The notes: generated by a model from the sequence alone, not told the origin. A DNA stretch of 64,000 nucleotides from Limisphaerales bacterium (GCA_014382585.1 JACNJL010000064.1:42537-106536); one strand, 5' to 3'. Numbered from the stretch's first letter, positions 50,671-59,487 are shown. Translations and numbers: made by a program.

Positions 50671-51747
50671 TTAATTGGATTCCGGCGGCTTACGACCCAG
50701 CGCTTCATAAAGTTCCCGTTCCGCTTGTTTGCGATCCTTCACGTATTGTTGCTTTGCATCGTATCGCAGCTTGAAGCCATGCGCCATTCGCTGGCCGGCG
50801 CGTATTTGAAACTGTGTGAGATATTGAGCGAGGTTGTCCCTCGCTTTAGCGGCTGAAGGCAAACCGCGGGCGGCGGCCAAGGTGTAATATTTGTAGGCGC
50901 CCACAAAATCTTTTTGGATTCCCATACCACTCTGCAGAGCAATAGCTACGTTAAGTTGGGCTTCAGGCAGGCCTTCGTCAGCCGCGATTTTAAACCATTT
51001 GAAGGCCGATCGAAAATCAAGCGGCACCCCTACGCCCAGCGTGTACAGCACAGCTAAATTATGTTGCTGCCGCATTTGACGATCTTTCTTATCCCATTTA
51101 TCGAGCTTGACAGCATCAGTGAAATTGCCGTTCGCCTCGGCTTGGATTAATTTTGCCTCCTCCAAGAACACACGCATGGCTTCGGCCATGATCGCAGCAT
51201 TGATCACTGTTTGTGGAACTTGGTTGGTCGACACACCGCCCCCACCGCTGGTAGGGCCGGCAGGGCCTGTGGGGGCACCGCCGCCGGGTATTCCAGAGCC
51301 AGGAAGAGGGCCGCCGCCGGGGATGCCCGCACCGGGTAGGCCAGTACCGGGTAGGCCAGTACCGGGGATTGTGCCGCCCGGAATTCCTGCGCCACCTGCT
51401 CCCGCAGTGGGGATGCCAGTGGCGGGATTAATGGTTGGCGAAGTGGGAATTGTCACCGTGCCTGACCCGCCGGGTAAGCCTGTGGGTAACCCCACGCCGC
51501 CCGCGCCGGGTTGGGGCGTGACTGCCATGCCCGGAAGCGTACCACCGGCGCCAGCTGCGCCGCCTACACCTGGAATGGGTGCGCCGCCTCCCGCCCCTGC
51601 CGCGCCAGGAATGGGCGAAGTTGTGGCGCCCGGAATTCCTCCGGTTGCCGGTGCGCCGGGTTGGGCGAGCATCAGGTGTAATCCGCTCAATACCCCCACG
51701 CTCAACAGCGCACGAGTTACAAAATTGGTATATATTCTTGGCTTCAT
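50671..51747 (-). CDS. Secreted Sel1-repeat protein with Gly/Pro-rich stalk
   Basis: 358 residues. Signal peptide of about 28 residues; then about 150 residues of low-complexity Gly/Pro/Ala sequence with GIPG, GLPG and GAGG repeats (collagen-like but not strict Gly-X-Y); then Sel1-type helical repeats (about 225-310: NLAVLYTLGVGVPLDFRSAF, LNVAIALQSGMGIQKDFVGA) and a charged tail. It may project from the outer membrane as a stalked adaptor. Repetitive DNA in the stalk (51290-51420) can change length easily. Its end lies 14 bp from the end of the FHA-GAF gene. Confidence 0.8.
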   Translation of the reverse strand: MKPRIYTNFVTRALLSVGVLSGLHLMLAQPGAPATGGIPGATTSPIPGAAGAGGGAPIPGVGGAAGAGGTLPGMAVTPQPGAGGVGLPTGLPGGSGTVTIPTSPTINPATGIPTAGAGGAGIPGGTIPGTGLPGTGLPGAGIPGGGPLPGSGIPGGGAPTGPAGPTSGGGGVSTNQVPQTVINAAIMAEAMRVFLEEAKLIQAEANGNFTDAVKLDKWDKKDRQMRQQHNLAVLYTLGVGVPLDFRSAFKWFKIAADEGLPEAQLNVAIALQSGMGIQKDFVGAYKYYTLAAARGLPSAAKARDNLAQYLTQFQIRAGQRMAHGFKLRYDAKQQYVKDRKQAERELYEALGRKPPESN

Positions 51748-51871
51748 GGCGGCGATGTCTATGAGTTTACTTACCTCAATTTTGTGCTTTTTTCAAGTTA
51801 AAATACGGTTTTATTAGGCGACCGTTTGCTCTATCTGCTGCATTTACTCAGCAATTCGGAGGCCAACTTGT

Positions 51872-53245
51872 TCATCTCACCGCACGTTGGATGAGCTCGA
51901 ACACTTCAGTGCTTTTCAGTGCATCGCTTTCCAGCCAATCGTCTCCGGGCACAATCGCTACTGGCCAGTCGGCGCGGCTTGCCGGTTTGCACCCGTGCGA
52001 GCCTTTGACCAGTGAGGCGTCCAGCGGGATGACGTCCATTAACATCCGAAACCCCAGCTTCTTTTGTAGCAACCGCCGCGCGATGCGCAGTTTGGGAAAG
52101 GCCAACTGCGGGTCGATGAAAAGTTCTACCGGATCATAGCCTGGTTTTCGGTGGATATCCACTGTGCGCGCGAAGTCCGGCGCTCGCTGGTCATCCATCC
52201 AGTAGTAATAAGTGAACCACGCATTCTCCTCGGCTACCGCGATGAGGTCGCCTGCGCGGCGATGGGATTCATCGTTGAGCACCGCCTGCACGCCGGGCGT
52301 GTTTTCCAAAATTTTTTTCACCTCGTCGGTGAGCGCGGTGTCCTTGATATAAATATGCGCCACTTGATGATCGGCAACGGCGAAGACTTGGCTTGCGCCG
52401 GCATCGAGTAATTCGCGCCCCAATTCTTCTTTGATTGTCAACCAACCTTGCTTGCGGAACAGTCGGTTGAGGTGGATGGCTTTGTCCACTTGCGTGATGC
52501 CGTATTCGGAAAGCAGCATCACTTGTACGCCGCGTTTAGCATAAAATCCCAACAGCCCGCCCACGATCGCATCGATGGCTTGCAAGTCAGGCTTAATCGC
52601 TTTGTCCTCGGGGCCGAGGCGTTGGAGGTTGTAATCCAAATGCGGGAGGTAAACTAATGACAGCGTGGGCGAATGCTTGCGTTCGATCCATTTTGCCGAT
52701 TCTGCAATCCAACGACTCACGCAATCGGCCGTGCCCTGCGGCGTATCCACCCCCGCCGCCGGGCCCCAGAACCCGGGAAAGGGAAACTCGCCCAAATCGC
52801 GTTTGATGTCTTCGCGGATGTCGAAGGGCTCCGTGTAAATATCGAACACCTTCCGGCCATCCGCCGGGTACATCGGCCGCGGCGTAAGGCTCCAGTCCGC
52901 GCCGGAGTACATATTGTACCACCAAAAAACTTTCGCGCAGGTGAAACCATCGTGTTTCGCCCGCAATGCGTCCCACACCTTGGGCGCCTGCACGAGGTGG
53001 TTGGATTGCTTCCAGAACTGCACCTCCGCCAAATCGCGATCGTACCAGCCATTGCCCACGATGCCGTGCGTGGTGGAAGTTTCGCCGGTCAGATAATCAC
53101 TCTGCGCCGTGCAAGTCACCGCCGGAAATGCTGGCTCAATAAATGCCCGCGCGCCCGCGTTGCGGTACGCAAGGATATTCGGCGTCCAAGCCCCAATATG
53201 CCGGTCGCACAAACCCACCACGTTGATGACGGCGATGCGGTTCAT
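51872..53245 (-). CDS. Alkaline-phosphatase-fold phosphodiesterase, EboF-like
   Basis: 457 residues of the type I phosphodiesterase/nucleotide pyrophosphatase family. AVINVVGLCDRHIGAWTPNI, PAFPAVTCTAQSDYLTGE (nucleophile Thr region), VYLPHLDYNLQRLGPE, VMLLSEYGI and SLVKGSHG carry the two-metal ligands. No signal peptide, so cytoplasmic. A nucleotide-pyrophosphatase-like protein of this sort is a member of the ebo cluster (EboF), and an EboD-like gene lies 535 bp upstream. Its start overlaps the hicA stop by 4 bp, so it is translationally coupled to the toxin gene, an odd arrangement. Confidence 0.83.
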   Translation of the reverse strand: MNRIAVINVVGLCDRHIGAWTPNILAYRNAGARAFIEPAFPAVTCTAQSDYLTGETSTTHGIVGNGWYDRDLAEVQFWKQSNHLVQAPKVWDALRAKHDGFTCAKVFWWYNMYSGADWSLTPRPMYPADGRKVFDIYTEPFDIREDIKRDLGEFPFPGFWGPAAGVDTPQGTADCVSRWIAESAKWIERKHSPTLSLVYLPHLDYNLQRLGPEDKAIKPDLQAIDAIVGGLLGFYAKRGVQVMLLSEYGITQVDKAIHLNRLFRKQGWLTIKEELGRELLDAGASQVFAVADHQVAHIYIKDTALTDEVKKILENTPGVQAVLNDESHRRAGDLIAVAEENAWFTYYYWMDDQRAPDFARTVDIHRKPGYDPVELFIDPQLAFPKLRIARRLLQKKLGFRMLMDVIPLDASLVKGSHGCKPASRADWPVAIVPGDDWLESDALKSTEVFELIQRAVR

Positions 53246-53475
53246 TTTGATTTCGCTAAAAGTTTGAAATATTCGTCACGGGAAAGGCTCGCCGTTTTGA
53301 GGTTGTTGCGAATGATAAACACCGGCACCTCGCGATACGCAGGAATCACCACCGGCCGCGCCACGCCTTTTTTTACATAAGATCGATGGCTTCCCTCCTG
53401 CCGCACAAAACGAAATCCCGCCGCCACAAAAATTTTATCCAGCGTGCGCCAATGAACTGGCAGGAGCCGCGGCAT
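53242..53475 (-). CDS. hicA: HicA-family toxin (mRNA interferase)
   Basis: 77 residues from ATG 53475. MPRLLPVHWRTLDKIFVAAG, then FRFVRQEGSHRSYVKKG with the catalytic His in the GSH motif, and VPVFIIRNNLKTASLSRDEY, the dsRBD-like HicA fold. It starts on the last base of the hicB stop (TAATG) and ends inside the start of the phosphodiesterase gene (ATGA). Longer in-frame starts upstream lie within hicB. It is expected to cleave mRNA when free of HicB. Confidence 0.88.
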   Translation of the reverse strand: MPRLLPVHWRTLDKIFVAAGFRFVRQEGSHRSYVKKGVARPVVIPAYREVPVFIIRNNLKTASLSRDEYFKLLAKSK

Positions 53476-53744
53476 TAGGCTTCCACCAACGCGGTGGCGG
53501 TTTCGCTGGACACCCAATCCGGCATGGACCATTGGCCTTCGGCAAAAGTATATCCGGCTTCCTCCAGCACAACATTAAGCGTGCCGTGATCGGCGGCGGT
53601 GGCGAGGAATAACTGCACCGCTTCGTCCAAGGCTTCGCGCGCGGCTTCCGGAGTGTCGCCTGCACTGGCCACATCGAGCGGCTGGGCGTGGGCAATGCAG
53701 TGGCCGCCTTCCCGCCAGATTTGCGCCTGATAATCAATTCGCAT
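53475..53744 (-). CDS. hicB: HicB-family antitoxin
   Basis: 89 residues. The partial RNase H-like fold is clear: IDYQAQIWREGGHCIAHAQP, then VASAGDTPEAAREALDEAVQ and the AVQLFL helix. It lacks an obvious C-terminal helix-turn-helix or ribbon-helix-helix domain. It is upstream of hicA, the reverse of the commonest hicAB order. TTGCAA, 17 bp and AACACT precede the ATG by 5 bp. Confidence 0.83.
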   Translation of the reverse strand: MRIDYQAQIWREGGHCIAHAQPLDVASAGDTPEAAREALDEAVQLFLATAADHGTLNVVLEEAGYTFAEGQWSMPDWVSSETATALVEA

Positions 53745-53768
53745 AGCGGAGTGTTTCGTAATTTTGAT

Positions 53769-53782
53769 TGAATTGCAATTCA
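53769..53782. promoter_or_regulatory. Palindrome at the hicBA promoter, possible operator
   Basis: TGAATTGCAATTCA is a perfect 14-bp palindrome. It covers the -35 hexamer TTGCAA of the hicB promoter and the stop codon of the EboD-like gene. It is well placed for autoregulation by the HicAB complex. Confidence 0.5.
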
Positions 53783-54979
53783 GCCATTCGCGGGAATTAT
53801 TTTTTGGTCACCATCCGCTTCGTGGCGGGCGCGGAGTTCGTGGATGGCGGCGAGGACTTTTGGGGTGTTCATTTCGTGCACCTCGAAGCCTTCGCCGATG
53901 GCGCGCAGCAGCGTGACGGTGAGTTGGCCGCCGAGATGTTCTCGGAATTCTTCAAGGCCTTTAAGCACCACCAGTTGACCGTCCTCGGTTTCGTGCGTCA
54001 AATCCTGGCTCCACAAAGAAAACCCTAATCGCTCCAACAAACGCAGAATCCGATCGCACGCGGTGGCATTGAGATGGCCGCAGTCGCGTGCGTAAATGCA
54101 ATCAAGCGCGATACCGATCGCCACCGCCTCGCCGTGGCGCAGGCGGTATTCGGAAATTTGTTCCAGTTTGTGTGCCGCCCAATGGCCGAAATCCAGCGGA
54201 CGCGCCGAGCCCATTTCGAATGGGTCACCGCTGGTCGCGATGTGGTTCATATGTAGCTCGGCGCAGCGATGGATGAGGCGTTGCATCGCGGCGGGCTCAA
54301 AGCCGGCCAGCGCGTCGGCGTCGGTTTCGATCAAATCAAAAAACGTTGCATCGCGAATGCAGGCGACCTTCACGGCCTCCACGTAGCCGTTGCGTTTGTC
54401 GCGCGCGGTGAGGGTGGCGAGCATTTGGAAATCATTAATCACCGCGAAGGGCGGGGCGAAGGTGCCGATGAAATTCTTTTTGCCAAAGGCATTGATGCCG
54501 TTCTTCACGCCCACGCCGGAATCGTTTTGGCTGAGGGTGGTGGTGGGAATCCGCACGTGCCGGATGCCACGATGCGCCGTGGCCGCCGCCAAGCCCACCA
54601 TATCCAGCAACGCCCCACCGCCCACGCAGATCAAATACGAATGGCGGTCAATGTGGAAACGATCTATCTGCGATTGCACTTCGCTGACGTGGAAATATGA
54701 ATTCTTCGTGCGCTCGCCGCCCTCCATCACGAAAGGCGCGCTGACCAGGTTCAGCACATCGGCGTGCGCTTTGAAATAACTTTGGATCTCCTTTACCAAG
54801 GTCGGCCGCGCCTTAGCCAGCGCTTCGTCGAGCACCAGCAACACCTTACGCGGCCCGGCCCCCGGCTCGTCCGACAGCGTATCGCGCAGCACCACGTTTT
54901 CCGCATCAAAGATATTTTGCGTAAACAAAACCTGATGCCGCCAACTCACCGTCACGTCGCGTTCAATCCGGGGGGTCAT
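53780..54979 (-). CDS. eboD: 3-dehydroquinate-synthase-like protein, EboD type
   Basis: 399 residues. The NAD-binding core has SYLICVGGGALLDMVGLAAA, RIPTTTLSQNDSGVGVKNGI and NFIGTFAPPFAVINDF; metal ligands lie in YVEAVKVACIRD, RPLDFGHWAAHKLE and YRLRHGEAVAIGI. It is longer than AroB (about 360) and its motifs match the EboD-like branch found in ebo clusters. It probably makes a cyclitol-type product rather than 3-dehydroquinate for aromatic synthesis, but AroB activity cannot be excluded. No other ebo genes except the phosphodiesterase are in the window. Confidence 0.82.
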   Translation of the reverse strand: MTPRIERDVTVSWRHQVLFTQNIFDAENVVLRDTLSDEPGAGPRKVLLVLDEALAKARPTLVKEIQSYFKAHADVLNLVSAPFVMEGGERTKNSYFHVSEVQSQIDRFHIDRHSYLICVGGGALLDMVGLAAATAHRGIRHVRIPTTTLSQNDSGVGVKNGINAFGKKNFIGTFAPPFAVINDFQMLATLTARDKRNGYVEAVKVACIRDATFFDLIETDADALAGFEPAAMQRLIHRCAELHMNHIATSGDPFEMGSARPLDFGHWAAHKLEQISEYRLRHGEAVAIGIALDCIYARDCGHLNATACDRILRLLERLGFSLWSQDLTHETEDGQLVVLKGLEEFREHLGGQLTVTLLRAIGEGFEVHEMNTPKVLAAIHELRARHEADGDQKIIPANG

Positions 54980-54986
54980 GCGCGAA

Positions 54987-55015
54987 ATGCTACCGGAAAC
55001 GGGCCGTCATGACAA
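54987..55015 (-). promoter_or_regulatory. Promoter of the EboD-like gene, leaderless type
   Basis: On the minus strand: TTGTCA (55015-55010), 17-bp spacer, TAGCAT (54992-54987), then 7 bp to ATG 54979. Both hexamers are good, and the start site would fall at the start codon. Confidence 0.55.
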
Positions 55016-55046
55016 GGCCGTGCATCGGAAGTGACCGGATCGCGGC

Positions 55047-55075
55047 TTGAATTTTTTCCGCGCATCCGATACGCT
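55047..55075 (+). promoter_or_regulatory. Promoter of the lipoprotein gene, leaderless type
   Basis: TTGAAT (55047-55052), 17-bp spacer, TACGCT (55070-55075), then 6 bp to ATG 55082. Confidence 0.5.
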
Positions 55076-55081
55076 GCGCGG

Positions 55082-55804
55082 ATGAGGCTTTGGGATTCAT
55101 TGGGGGTTTTGGGCGTGGTGGGTTTGTTAGTCGCCTGTGGCTCGCCGCGGGTGTTGACGGAGGTGGAGTTGCAGGAAAAAGCACTCACCGATCTCAACGC
55201 CACAATGCATGCACTGAACGAAAAACTGAATGTCATTCGGTCGCAACAATTGCTGCTGCCCAAGGGGTCGCCGCGGTACCTTTCCGTGGGTCGCGAAGTG
55301 GCGCTCTTGAATGAGCAATCCTCAAACCTCGCCCTCGAGTGGGAAGGCAAAGTAATGGATCTCGATGAGGCCCGGCGTAAAGCCGCCGAGGCCGCCATCG
55401 GCGCCACCAATGCGCCGCCCGTTGTCTCTACTAACGCACCCACCGCCGCGACGGCGATTACGCACGGGGATTTGACGCTGCATTCTTTCGCTCTTGCCAC
55501 CGATACCGATCAGGGCACCAAAGCCGTCACCGGCGAAGTGGAGAACATCAGCCCCAACGCGCTCACCGACGTGTCTGTGGCGTTCAATGTGCTCGATGCG
55601 GCCGGCCAAAACGTCGGCACCGTGTCCGACCAAATCGCCACCTTGGAACCCGGCGTCCGCTGGGCGTTCAAAGCGTTGGTGCTCGATAACACCGCCGACA
55701 AAGCCGAGTTCCTCGAATTCAAAATCGCCGGCAACCTCGTCACGCCCCCCGCGCCTGCGCCCGGGACAACGACGACGCCCCCCGCTCCTGGTGGTACGCC
55801 TTAA
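55082..55804 (+). CDS. Lipoprotein with FxLYD-like domain
   Basis: 240 residues from ATG 55082. The lipobox LLVACG (Cys about 19) marks a lipid-anchored protein. A coiled-coil-like region (about 25-95: VELQEKALTDLNATMHALNE) is followed by a beta domain (about 140-215: AVTGEVENISPNALTDVSVA, NVLDAAGQNVGTVSDQIATL) of the FxLYD type, and a Pro/Thr-rich tail. It is probably in the outer membrane facing the periplasm; function unknown. The next gene starts 40 bp later in the same direction but has its own promoter-like boxes. Confidence 0.75.
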   Translation: MRLWDSLGVLGVVGLLVACGSPRVLTEVELQEKALTDLNATMHALNEKLNVIRSQQLLLPKGSPRYLSVGREVALLNEQSSNLALEWEGKVMDLDEARRKAAEAAIGATNAPPVVSTNAPTAATAITHGDLTLHSFALATDTDQGTKAVTGEVENISPNALTDVSVAFNVLDAAGQNVGTVSDQIATLEPGVRWAFKALVLDNTADKAEFLEFKIAGNLVTPPAPAPGTTTTPPAPGGTP

Positions 55805-55844
55805 TTCCATTGCGCGGTAGGCTTGCGCGCGGCATTCTGCAGCC

Positions 55845-57167
55845 ATGCAAATTCGTGGATGTTTTCTTTCTCTCCTTTCCATAACTGTATTCAGCGTAAT
55901 TGCCGACGACTGGCCGCAATGGCTTGGCCCGCAGCGCGATGGAGTTTGGCGCGAGGAGCGGATTATTCAAAAATTCGATGGCGTGCCCAAGCTACGTTGG
56001 AAGGCGGACATCGGGGGCGGCTACGCCGGGCCGGCAGTGGCCAAGGGGCGCGTGTATGTGCTGGATCGGCAGTTATCAAAAGGGACGAAGAATCCGGCTA
56101 ATCCTTTTGCCCGCGGCCAATTAGCGGGCACTGAACGCGTGCTGTGCTTGAACGAAGCCGACGGCAAGCTCTTGTGGAAACACGAGTACGATTGTCCCTA
56201 CGCGATTAGCTATCCGGCCGGGCCGCGCTGTACGCCCACCGTTGATGGCAACCGCGTTTACACGCTGGGCGCGATGGGAAATCTTTTTTGCCTCAGCACG
56301 GAGAACGGCAAGGTGCTCTGGCAGGTCGATTTCAAAAAAGACTTTGGCACAAAGACGCCCGTGTGGGGGTTCGCCGCGCATCCATTGGTGGATGGCGATA
56401 AACTCATTTGCCTTGGCGGCGGCGAAGAAGGCACCACCATTGCGTTTAACAAAATGACCGGCAAAGTATTGTGGCGCGTGCTGCCCGGACCGGATCTGGG
56501 CTATTGCCCGCCGATGATTTTCAAAGCCGGCGGCCAGCGGCAGCTCATCATCTGGCATCCGCGCGCGCTTAATTCCATTGATCCCGAGACCGGCAAGCTC
56601 CACTGGACCGAACCTTTCAGTGTGCGTTCCGGCCTTTCCATCCCCACCCCGCGCCTGCACGGCGATCTACTGTTCATCACTTCATTTTACAACGGCCCGC
56701 TGATGATGCGCCTTGCCAAGGACGCCCCACGCGCGAAAGTGGAATGGCGGGCTACTGGCCGCAGCGAGCGCGTTACCCAGCAGCTCCACGCCATCATGTG
56801 CACGCCCTTCATCGAGGACGGCCATATCTACGGCGTGTGCAGCTACGGCCAATTCCGCTGCATTAAGGTCGCCACCGGCGTGCGCGTTTGGGAAACCTTT
56901 GCCCCTGTCACCAAGGGCGAGGGCCGCTGGGCCAATGCCTTTATCGTCAAGCATCAGGATCGGTTTTTCATTCACAACGAAAAGGGTGACCTCATTATCG
57001 CCAAGCTCAGCCCGAAGGGCTACGAGGAGATCAGCCGTGCCAACCTCATCGCCCCCACCAACACCGCACGTGGCCGTCAGCTGGTCTGGAGTCACCCCGC
57101 CTTCGCAAACAAGAGCATCTACCTGCGTAATGACCGCGTGATCCGATGCTATTCACTGGCCGAATAA
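55845..57167 (+). CDS. Secreted PQQ-like beta-propeller protein
   Basis: 440 residues. Signal peptide MQIRGCFLSLLSITVFSVIA, then DDWPQWLGPQRDGVW, the same opening as the other three paralogues. Blade motifs: CLNEADGKLLWKHEY, CLSTENGKVLWQVDF, AFNKMTGKVLWRVL and SIDPETGKLHWTEPF. No helical insert or haem motif. TTGCGC, 17 bp and CATTCT, 6 bp before the ATG, may be a weak leaderless promoter. Role unknown; probably periplasmic. Confidence 0.84.
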   Translation: MQIRGCFLSLLSITVFSVIADDWPQWLGPQRDGVWREERIIQKFDGVPKLRWKADIGGGYAGPAVAKGRVYVLDRQLSKGTKNPANPFARGQLAGTERVLCLNEADGKLLWKHEYDCPYAISYPAGPRCTPTVDGNRVYTLGAMGNLFCLSTENGKVLWQVDFKKDFGTKTPVWGFAAHPLVDGDKLICLGGGEEGTTIAFNKMTGKVLWRVLPGPDLGYCPPMIFKAGGQRQLIIWHPRALNSIDPETGKLHWTEPFSVRSGLSIPTPRLHGDLLFITSFYNGPLMMRLAKDAPRAKVEWRATGRSERVTQQLHAIMCTPFIEDGHIYGVCSYGQFRCIKVATGVRVWETFAPVTKGEGRWANAFIVKHQDRFFIHNEKGDLIIAKLSPKGYEEISRANLIAPTNTARGRQLVWSHPAFANKSIYLRNDRVIRCYSLAE

Positions 57168-57253
57168 ATCGGGTTTCTGGGCGGGTCCATTATAAACTCC
57201 CGCTGGCTTTAAAATAGACAGCCAACTCACCGGCTTGTTAAGATTTGGGTGTG

Positions 57254-58297
57254 ATGTTCAACCCGACCAAACTCATCTGCTTCCTTGCCCCGTTGTCCAT
57301 TGCCTTGCTGATGGGCTGCGGGAAGACAGCACCGGAGCAGCCAGCCAAACCGAAAGTGGCACCGACTAAGGCCACGTTGACGCCCGGGATGGAGACGGCC
57401 AAAAAGGCCCGTGAGGCAGGCGATTATCGAGGGGCGGTGCGGTTGTACACCTATGAACTCGCCGCTGAAGAAGCCAAGCCCGCGCCTAACTGGGTGCAAT
57501 TAACCTACCTGCACAATGAGCTAGGATTCGCCCTGAATAATGCCGGCCAATCCGACAAGGCGCTGGAGCATTACCAGAAAGCACTGGCGATTGATCTCAA
57601 ACAACTGGGGTCGGAGCATCCTGATGTGGCCACCAGCTACAACAACATCGGGATGGTGCACCGCAAGAAAGGCGAGGACGACAAGGCGCTGGCGCATTAC
57701 CAGAAAGCACTGGCGATTTTTCTCAAACAAATGGGGCCGGAGCATCCTCTTGTGGCCGGCAGCTACAACAACATCGGGGAGGTGCACCGCGAGATGGGCG
57801 AGGACAACAAGGCACTGGCGCATTACCAGAAAGCCCTGGCGATTTATCTCGATCAACTGGGGCCGGAGCATCCTGATGTGGCCACCAGCTACAACAACAT
57901 CGGGGTGGTGCACGATATCAAGGGCGAGGACGACAAGGCACTGGCGCATTACCAGAAAGCTCTGGCGATTAATCTCAAACAACTGGGTCCGGAGCATCCT
58001 CGGGTGGCCTCCAGCTACAACAACATCGGATTTGTGCACCATAAGAAAGGGGAGGACGACAAGGCAATGGAGCATCACCAGAAAGCCCTGGCGATCCGGC
58101 TCAAACAACTGGGTCCGGAGCATCCCTCTGTGGCCATCAGCTACCACAACATGGCTTCGGTCTACAGAACCGAGAAGGATTTGGCCAAGGCCAAGGAGTA
58201 TTGGGAGAAAGCCTATGCAATTTTCTTCAAGAAACTGGGTCCAAACCATCCAAAAACGAAGCTCGTGAATGGTAAACTGGACGCGCTTAAGGAGTGA
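57254..58297 (+). CDS. TPR-repeat lipoprotein
   Basis: 347 residues from ATG 57254. Lipobox LLMGCG (Cys about 22). After a linker, an N-terminal helical part is followed by five nearly identical 42-residue TPR units (about 103-312), each like ALAHYQKALAIDLKQLGPEH then PDVATSYNNIGVVH..KGEDDK. This is the kinesin-light-chain class of TPR, used for protein binding. The repeats are also nearly identical as DNA (126 bp each), which suggests recent expansion. No enzymatic domain. It stands alone. Confidence 0.83.
   Translation: MFNPTKLICFLAPLSIALLMGCGKTAPEQPAKPKVAPTKATLTPGMETAKKAREAGDYRGAVRLYTYELAAEEAKPAPNWVQLTYLHNELGFALNNAGQSDKALEHYQKALAIDLKQLGSEHPDVATSYNNIGMVHRKKGEDDKALAHYQKALAIFLKQMGPEHPLVAGSYNNIGEVHREMGEDNKALAHYQKALAIYLDQLGPEHPDVATSYNNIGVVHDIKGEDDKALAHYQKALAINLKQLGPEHPRVASSYNNIGFVHHKKGEDDKAMEHHQKALAIRLKQLGPEHPSVAISYHNMASVYRTEKDLAKAKEYWEKAYAIFFKKLGPNHPKTKLVNGKLDALKE
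57560..58189 (+). repeat. Five tandem 126-bp repeats in the TPR gene
   Basis: Units begin at 57560, 57686, 57812, 57938 and 58064. Each starts with a form of AAGGC(A/G)CTGG(A/C)GCATTACC and keeps the codon frame, so copy number could change by recombination without a frameshift. The last copies are a little more diverged. Confidence 0.85.
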
Positions 58298-58420
58298 CGG
58301 AATAACCAACGAGTGATTTGGCGGTTCGCAGCGAGGTGAGACCTCGTGTCGCAATTGAGGGGGCAATCATTTTACACTTGGCCAGTGGCTGTGCTGGCTC
58401 TAAAACCATCGCCTTCCACC

Positions 58421-59446
58421 ATGGTGATGACCGCACAACCCAACTGGCGCAGCCTTGATGATGAGGCATTGTTGGAGCGTCGCATCAGCGGTCTCGGGCT
58501 GCACATAGACGGAGTGGTGGCCGATTGCATCGAGCAACTGTACCGCGAGCTGGAGGCGAAGGGATTGGCGCTGATGCCGCCGTGTCATATCGGTGATGAA
58601 TGGTTTTGTCCTGAGGGCTGCGCGGCGATTTTTATTCCGTTTTATTTATTTGATGACCGGCTGCGAAAGCTGGAGCGTAAGATGGTGCTGGAGGTGGAAG
58701 GTGGCACGCGCAATGAATGCATGAAGTTGCTCCGGCACGAGGCGGGTCACGCGTATTCGTACGCGTACAAGTTGCAACGTAAGAAGAAATGGCAGCAGCA
58801 TTTCGGGTTGGCTTCGCAGGAGTATCCGGAGACATATCGGCCACGGGGGTATAGCCGGTCGTACGTGGTGCACTTGGATGGCGGCTACGCGCAGATGCAT
58901 CCGGACGAGGATTGGGCGGAGACGTTCGCAGTGTGGCTCGCGCCGGGGAATCGTTGGCGGCGAAAGTACGCGGACTGGCCGGCGTTGCGCAAGCTGGAGT
59001 ATGTGGAAGAACTGATGGAGTCGTTGGCCGGGAAGGATCCGGTGCATTTGGAGGCGTACCGCGCGGCGACGGAAAGTAGTTTGCGGCTGAAGTTGCGGAC
59101 CTATTATCGACGCAAACAAAAGGCGTATGCGGAGACGTTTCCGGATTTTTATGATGCGGATTTGCGGCAGTTGTTTGTGGCGATGCCGGTGGAAAGAAAC
59201 GGGCACATCACCGCGGCGCGGTTGATGCGGCAGGGGCGGCGGAACATCGTGGGGGCGGTAAGTCAATGGACGCGTGAACCGAAATATCGCGTGAACGAAC
59301 TGCTCAGTGACCTTGCCGATCGCGCGGAGGAGCTGGAGTTAGCAGCTAATCCGCATGATTCAGAATTGCCTTCGCAGTTGGTTTCGTATATAACATCGCT
59401 CGTAATGAACCACCGGTTTACCGGACGGTTCAAACAGACGCGCTGA
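58421..59446 (+). CDS. Putative zinc metallopeptidase
   Basis: 341 residues from ATG 58421; ATG 58427 is an alternative. NECMKLLRHEAGHAYSYAYK contains HEAGH (His 106, Glu 107, His 110), and DEDWAETFAVWL offers the third ligand (Glu about 167), as in gluzincin-type peptidases. An FCPEGCAAIFIPFYLFDDR segment lies before it. The C-terminal half is helical and charged. No signal peptide, so it acts in the cytoplasm. It precedes an ATP-grasp ligase by 41 bp with a strong ribosome-binding site between, so they form a pair. Substrate unknown. Confidence 0.75.
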   Translation: MVMTAQPNWRSLDDEALLERRISGLGLHIDGVVADCIEQLYRELEAKGLALMPPCHIGDEWFCPEGCAAIFIPFYLFDDRLRKLERKMVLEVEGGTRNECMKLLRHEAGHAYSYAYKLQRKKKWQQHFGLASQEYPETYRPRGYSRSYVVHLDGGYAQMHPDEDWAETFAVWLAPGNRWRRKYADWPALRKLEYVEELMESLAGKDPVHLEAYRAATESSLRLKLRTYYRRKQKAYAETFPDFYDADLRQLFVAMPVERNGHITAARLMRQGRRNIVGAVSQWTREPKYRVNELLSDLADRAEELELAANPHDSELPSQLVSYITSLVMNHRFTGRFKQTR

Positions 59447-59487
59447 TTTTCAACGGCGCTATTTCACAAACGGGGAGGAGGGGATCA

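Noticed and set aside
51107..51817. Pro-rich plus-strand frame opposite the Sel1 protein stalk
   Set aside because: Reverse complement of Gly/Pro-coding repeats gives Pro/Gly again; the minus strand has the signal peptide and Sel1 repeats.
57560..58189. CRISPR-like regular repeats
   Set aside because: The 126-bp units have no spacers and encode TPR motifs in frame.
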